Below, piece after piece: positions 62,957 through 64,000 of a DNA stretch of 64,000 bases. The position numbers and the translations under genes were made by a program. Where the stretch lies: NCBI GenBank assembly GCA_963850525.1, contig CAWKLQ010000010.1:124001-188000 (forward strand). The letters run 5' to 3'. Positions within the stretch are counted from its first letter, which is position 1. Every line of letters begins with the position of its first letter. The notes beneath the pieces were generated by a model. It made no database searches. It was not told where the DNA came from and saw only the letters and a list, made by a program, of their open reading frames with translations. This stretch comes from JAEMQF01 sp963850525. GTDB lineage: Bacteria; Pseudomonadota; Gammaproteobacteria; Burkholderiales; Burkholderiaceae_C.

Positions 62957-63460
62957 ATGGACCGACACCACCCCGTCATCGATTCCCGCATCGCGGCACA
63001 CCCTGCGCCCGGCGTGTGGATCGGTGCCGTGCGACGCGCCATCGGCCCAGTCGCTCAAGTGACGCCGACCGATCAAGGCGACATGATCGAGACGCATCCG
63101 CCGCACTACCTGGTCGCGATTTGGGCGCCGCTGCGCGACGACGAGGCACATTTGCGCCGCTGGCCCGATTCGGTGTCGGTTGCCCTGGGCGACCACGAGG
63201 GCGCGATCGATGAACTGGTGCGCAACCTGCCCGAGGGCGCACGCGTGTGGGTCACGCCGCAGGAAATCGACTGGGCGGGAATCGCCGAAATCGCCATGCT
63301 CAGCGAGGGCGGACGCTTCACCCCCGAGCACTACCGCGAGCTCGAACGCTTCATTGCACAGGAACGCGACGCGGCCTTGGCGACGATCAGCGCCAACTAC
63401 ACCGACAGCGCAGGCGGGTTCGAAGGGTTTCTGGGAACCGTACCGTCGTCGTTCTCTTGA
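62957..63460 (+). CDS. Protein of unknown function
   Basis: 167-residue soluble acidic protein that I do not recognise. No signal peptide, membrane helix or known catalytic motif. The middle has HYLVAIWAPLRDDEAHLRRW, then VWVTPQEIDWAGIAEIAML, and a helical segment EHYRELERFIAQERDAALATI. The ATG at 62957 is chosen because upstream residues look non-coding. A CACAAT hexamer lies 17 bases before it. It is the last plus-strand gene and converges on the carboxypeptidase gene with a 22-base gap. Confidence 0.65.
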   Translation: MDRHHPVIDSRIAAHPAPGVWIGAVRRAIGPVAQVTPTDQGDMIETHPPHYLVAIWAPLRDDEAHLRRWPDSVSVALGDHEGAIDELVRNLPEGARVWVTPQEIDWAGIAEIAMLSEGGRFTPEHYRELERFIAQERDAALATISANYTDSAGGFEGFLGTVPSSFS

Positions 63461-63482
63461 GCAAGGGCGCGTCGCTGCGCGT

Positions 63483-64000
63483 TCACTCGTCCTGCGCCTT
63501 GACGAACGAGCGCAATTGCATCGCCATGCGCGCCATCGACGCCTGGTGGATGTACATCATGTGGCCGGCCTCGAAGTAGTTGACACTGATGTTGGACGCT
63601 TGCGCGTCGCGCAGGCCCAGGTGGCTCAGCGTGTAATCGGCCGCCGCGTGCGGCGTGGCCAGATCGTAGAAACCACTGGCGACGTAGACGCGCATGTGCG
63701 GGTTCGCCTGCATTGCGCGGCGCAGGCTTGAACCGACGTTGGCGTATTTGTTTTCGAAGTCCTTCCACTTCCACTTCTGCCACAGCGGCGCGTGCACGAC
63801 GTAGGGCGCGTCGCTCTCGAACTTGAGGTGTGAGCGCAGCAACCGGTTCATTCCCGCCGCATAAGCGCCGACCAGGTTGTTCATCGCCGCGTCGGTTTCG
63901 GGCTGCTCGCCTGCGTCGTCGCGGTCCTGGCCGACAAAGCGCGAATCCAGGCGCCCCACGGTCTGGCCACGCTGGCGCAACAGTTCCTTGCAGAAGCGCG
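63483..64000 (-). CDS. S10-family serine carboxypeptidase-like protein, 5' part beyond the window
   Basis: Only the C-terminal 172 residues are visible. Two of the three catalytic residues are there: Asp in VASGFYDLATP and His in YFEAGHMMYIHQ. The nucleophile Ser and the start lie past base 64000. The sequence fits the bacterial carboxypeptidase-related proteins, which are usually periplasmic; the signal peptide cannot be seen here. Confidence 0.85.
   Translation of the reverse strand, partial: RFCKELLRQRGQTVGRLDSRFVGQDRDDAGEQPETDAAMNNLVGAYAAGMNRLLRSHLKFESDAPYVVHAPLWQKWKWKDFENKYANVGSSLRRAMQANPHMRVYVASGFYDLATPHAAADYTLSHLGLRDAQASNISVNYFEAGHMMYIHQASMARMAMQLRSFVKAQDE

Overview
The window is a GC-rich chromosomal segment of about 64 kb that looks like a betaproteobacterium of the order Burkholderiales. 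The evidence is gene order as well as protein similarity: tlpA/accB/accC/prmA, dusB-fis-purH-ruvC, hisI-hisE-hinT-tatABC, petABC-sspA-sspB-tRNA-Thr, DUF721/M23 peptidase/secA and ubiJ-ubiB-FmdB-DUF502-aspS-nudB are all blocks typical of that group. I see no prophage, insertion sequence or CRISPR array. No gene-free stretch exceeds 300 bases; the longest gaps are 9806-10054, 36631-36852 and 42700-42915.

Layout. 1-4943 (+): lower and middle glycolysis (pgk, pyk, fba) with a threonine dehydratase gene between pyk and fba. 5005-14886 (-): one long co-directional run of RNase II, a TonB-like protein, MtgA, an unknown protein, TlpA, AccB, AccC, PrmA, a zinc-ribbon/DUF3426 membrane protein and a PfkB-family kinase. 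14961-15570 (+): a broken EamA transporter gene. 15595-20769 (-): the dusB-fis-purH-plsC-cdsA-like-ruvC run. 20920-24673 (+): a YqaA-type membrane protein, M32 carboxypeptidase, argB and slmA. 24711-26527 (-): a Bug-type binding protein with an internal deletion, followed by an alpha/beta hydrolase. 26661-31184 (+): a DUF815 ATPase, mutT, hisI, hisE, a DUF4870 protein, hinT and tatABC. 31222-36630: a DegS-like protease (-), a PdxA-family enzyme (+), DUF1631 (-) and mscL (-). 36853-41197 (+): the cytochrome bc1 complex, sspA, sspB and tRNA-Thr. 41224-45660: DUF721 (-), an M23 peptidase and secA (+). 45775-53415: an exopolysaccharide or surface-polysaccharide block with sugar-nucleotide enzymes plus an EpsL-like outer membrane protein and an EpsB/WcaJ-like initiating transferase. 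53556-62862 (+): ubiJ, ubiB, a sodium:solute symporter, FmdB, DUF502, aspS, nudB, an EEP-family hydrolase and clsB. The window ends with an unknown gene and the 3' part of an S10-family carboxypeptidase gene.

Most genes are housekeeping, and no new multi-gene system stands out. The observations most worth following are these. (1) A CdsA-like protein coupled to PlsC has lost the acidic and histidine residues of the CdsA signature. (2) Six genes have a TACAAT/TACACT-like -10 hexamer only 6-9 bases before the start codon and no obvious ribosome binding site, which suggests leaderless mRNAs. (3) There are signs of small-scale erosion: an EamA gene that lost its second half, a Bug protein missing about 40 residues, and empty slots where aroQ and aroE usually sit. 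(4) The polysaccharide block supplies acidic sugar nucleotides and GDP-mannose but contains no glycosyltransferase or polymerase beyond the initiating enzyme.
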